64,000 nt of DNA, from positions 1,612,001 to 1,676,000 of the forward strand of contig JAJTTP010000001.1 in the NCBI GenBank assembly GCA_023313575.1, given 5' to 3'. Of the stretch, positions 61,944 to 64,000 are shown one piece after another. The notes under the pieces are model-generated. The model searched no databases and was not told the DNA's origin. It saw nothing but the letters and a program-made list of their open reading frames with translations. The stretch is from Eutypella sp. D-1. Lineage: Eukaryota; Ascomycota; Sordariomycetes; Xylariales; Diatrypaceae. The position numbers and the translations under genes were made by a program. Positions within the stretch are counted from its first letter, which is position 1, and each line of letters begins with the position of its first letter.

Positions 61944-64000
61944 TAAGCTTTTTTGCCTCTCCATATTCACCTCACGGAAACGATTCAGCCGACGACGATC
62001 TTTGGGGGTATTTCCGCCAACATATCCTCAACCTCCCTACTCGCTTCACGACGACTTACCTGTTGGGGGCTTGCCAAACGGCTTCTCGTCATATGTGACG
62101 GTATGGGAGGAACGGAAAGGGAGGGAGAGAAGAAGGAAAAGGCACTCGAGGGATGTTGGAAATTTTTGGCTATCTATCTGGTGAAAAGGGGTGATGCTGC
62201 CGCCATTCATTTTCTCTTTTCTCCTCATTGTCTATGGTGGGATTGATTGACATGGGTTACTACTTATGCATGAGGGGGGGGGGGGGGTTTGATAGATGCA
62301 AGGTGCAAAATACTCTCTGGTTAGCAGGCTTCTTCTGTTCCTTCTTTTATACCTTACGTCGCTGTATATCGGGGCATTTGCATATCCCTCCTCCCACAGG
62401 CGTTTGCGGTTGCTTTTTTTTTCCGTCTCCCTTTTTTTCCTTTTGGATCTGGTCCCTCTTATATCGGGGATCCCATCCTTATTTACCTATCTGCTTTTTA
62501 TAATATGAATGAAGAAAAATGAACCTAATTGAGTCGACGTAGTTCGGTTGTTTCTCATGGGTTGTTGTCTCTGTTGTTATGCGATTCCCGATCCTATGCC
62601 AATGAGTCTGTGTCTCTAACTTTTCAAGCGTTGAAACATCCCGTCATTCTATATTAGCATTACACAGGTAGTAGTGTATCAGCATAGGACGGGGCTAGGA
62701 TTAAGGTTGAGATGCTTTTCGGTGGCATAAACACAGCACGGCCAACCGATCCCCCTGGTCAGCCGGGGGGCGCTTCACCGTCTGGTTGAGCTGGACAGTT
62801 ACTACGTAGATAATCGGGAACCAGCTCATGCCTCGACCCTTAGGGATTTTGGTCAATATCCGAATGGCTGTGTTGCCTAGCTGGATTGATTGACCACTTT
62901 GAGTGCTTTGAGTAACGTTAGATGCCTGCTAGGTTTGTCTCATGGTAGAAGACTTGCGCAATGCATGGATCGGGCATTACAAGTGTCTTTTCGGCTGAGT
63001 GTGGACGGCGGCCAGCCCCTGCTCGGGTCTACTAATAAAATATCCAACCCGATGCCATATCTTCCAACGCCAGCAGCAGGGCGTCTCTTAAGCCTCTTCA
63101 CGTACTCGGATTGCTTTGCGACCGCACATCAGTGGATATAAAGACCCGAAGGGGGCGCGGTAACCGAGCTGTAGGCGTCGGGCTATTCGTTTTTCTCGGG
63201 CTATGTGAGTGGGAGAGAAAATTCCCGCGGGTCCCCGTAATGCCATGGATGTTGTTCGGTGTGATTTCAGCTATATATGAGTAGCATGGGTGGTGGTGGT
63301 ATCAAGCCTCGTAGGAATATACGAGTTGGAGCCTCATAATGCCGAAAACGCGGTTCTTGGTGTTACCGACCTGATGGGCCCTCCCCTCTCTAGCTGAAAG
63401 ACAGCAGGGTTACCTGGTAAGTATCGACGGTGGCTTTCTAGGAAAATATGTGCTATAGATAGAATTAGTGCACTAGACCACTGGTCTACTTCTTCTCTGG
63501 CAACCCCCTTTCCAGACATGACTATGAGCTACACGGGTATTTATTCTAAGTAACACGTACATGCCATTGACCTGGCCATACAAGACAACTGTCTGCCGAC
63601 TGTTTCCCTACCCACCCCCTTTTTCCAAAGCAAACCGTGGAACCGACACGGCTGGCTGGGAGAAAGTATACACTTTGACCTCTCTTTAGGTGTTTGTTAA
63701 AGATGTTTGTTAAAGATCGGAGGATCTTATCAGGAGTGGCTCACTGAAGTGTTTTCATATCCTCTCCGTCGATGAAATACCAACACACGATAGACGGGAA
63801 TGACACATCCTGAACCCAGCAGAATACAAACATGACAAGTAGCACCCGGACCATGCTTTAGGCATTAATAGGCATGCTATCAGATATCTAACGATGCGCC
63901 GTTATGACTATTGCTGGGATGTGTTTGTGTACCCTGCGCCTTGCTCGGGGACATCTAGTTATAATGGCACTTCAAACCCTCACTTTCTCTTCTCATGGTC
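61944..64000. other. Region right of the activator gene to the window edge
   Basis: No gene seen in 2 kb. It holds the 3' flank of the activator, with a G14 run at 62274-62287, and a short direct duplication (tgtttgttaaaga, near 63690-63718). Confidence 0.6.

Overview
The window looks like nuclear chromosomal DNA of a filamentous ascomycete, most likely a Pezizomycotina and by general look a Sordariomycete (the class is inference only). The reasons are short GT-AG introns of about 50-170 nt in almost every gene, intergenic spaces of 1-10 kb, pyrimidine-rich leaders, and products such as a class IV chitin synthase, a Skt5-type chitin synthase activator, a 1000-residue polo kinase with two polo boxes and a DUF7727 membrane protein. 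I see no rRNA, convincing tRNA, CRISPR array, bacterial-type operon or intact transposon.

Fourteen protein-coding genes are supported. Left to right: NAS2/PSMD9 proteasome chaperone (+, 1613-2556); Ran GTPase (+, 4486-5545); SERCA-type calcium ATPase (+, 8677-11989); proteasome beta-3 subunit PUP3 (-, 13164-14154); a TUG/ASPL-like UBX protein (+, 15136-16830); ribosomal protein eL36 (-, 17965-18795); a DH-PH Rho exchange factor (+, 21883-25176); an Rtc3-like SBDS-domain protein (+, 27745-28458); a DUF7727-like membrane protein (-, 30719-31284); an unrecognised conserved-looking gene (-, 35808-36735); OPA3-like (-, 37659-38388); polo-like kinase (+, 39716-42827); class IV chitin synthase (-, 45824-49565); and Skt5/Chs4-like chitin synthase activator (+, 59639-61943). 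Exon junctions were built by hand; every model keeps frame from ATG to stop.

Most genes are core housekeeping: proteasome (assembly chaperone and beta-3), Cdc48 cofactor, ribosome, nuclear transport, ER calcium, mitosis, Rho signalling. The clearest functional link is at the right end. The class IV chitin synthase and a Sel1-repeat protein with a C-terminal CAAX box, the typical form of its activator, are adjacent and transcribed away from each other across a 10-kb interval in which I find no gene.

The most unusual features are: a proteasome gene whose first exon is only the ATG; a 10-nt internal exon in eL36; a 10-bp palindrome (TACCTAGGTA) present at least eight times and only outside genes; four introns carrying long poly(C) on the sense strand; and the long gene-free interval between the two chitin genes. 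I did not find a clearly novel biological system.
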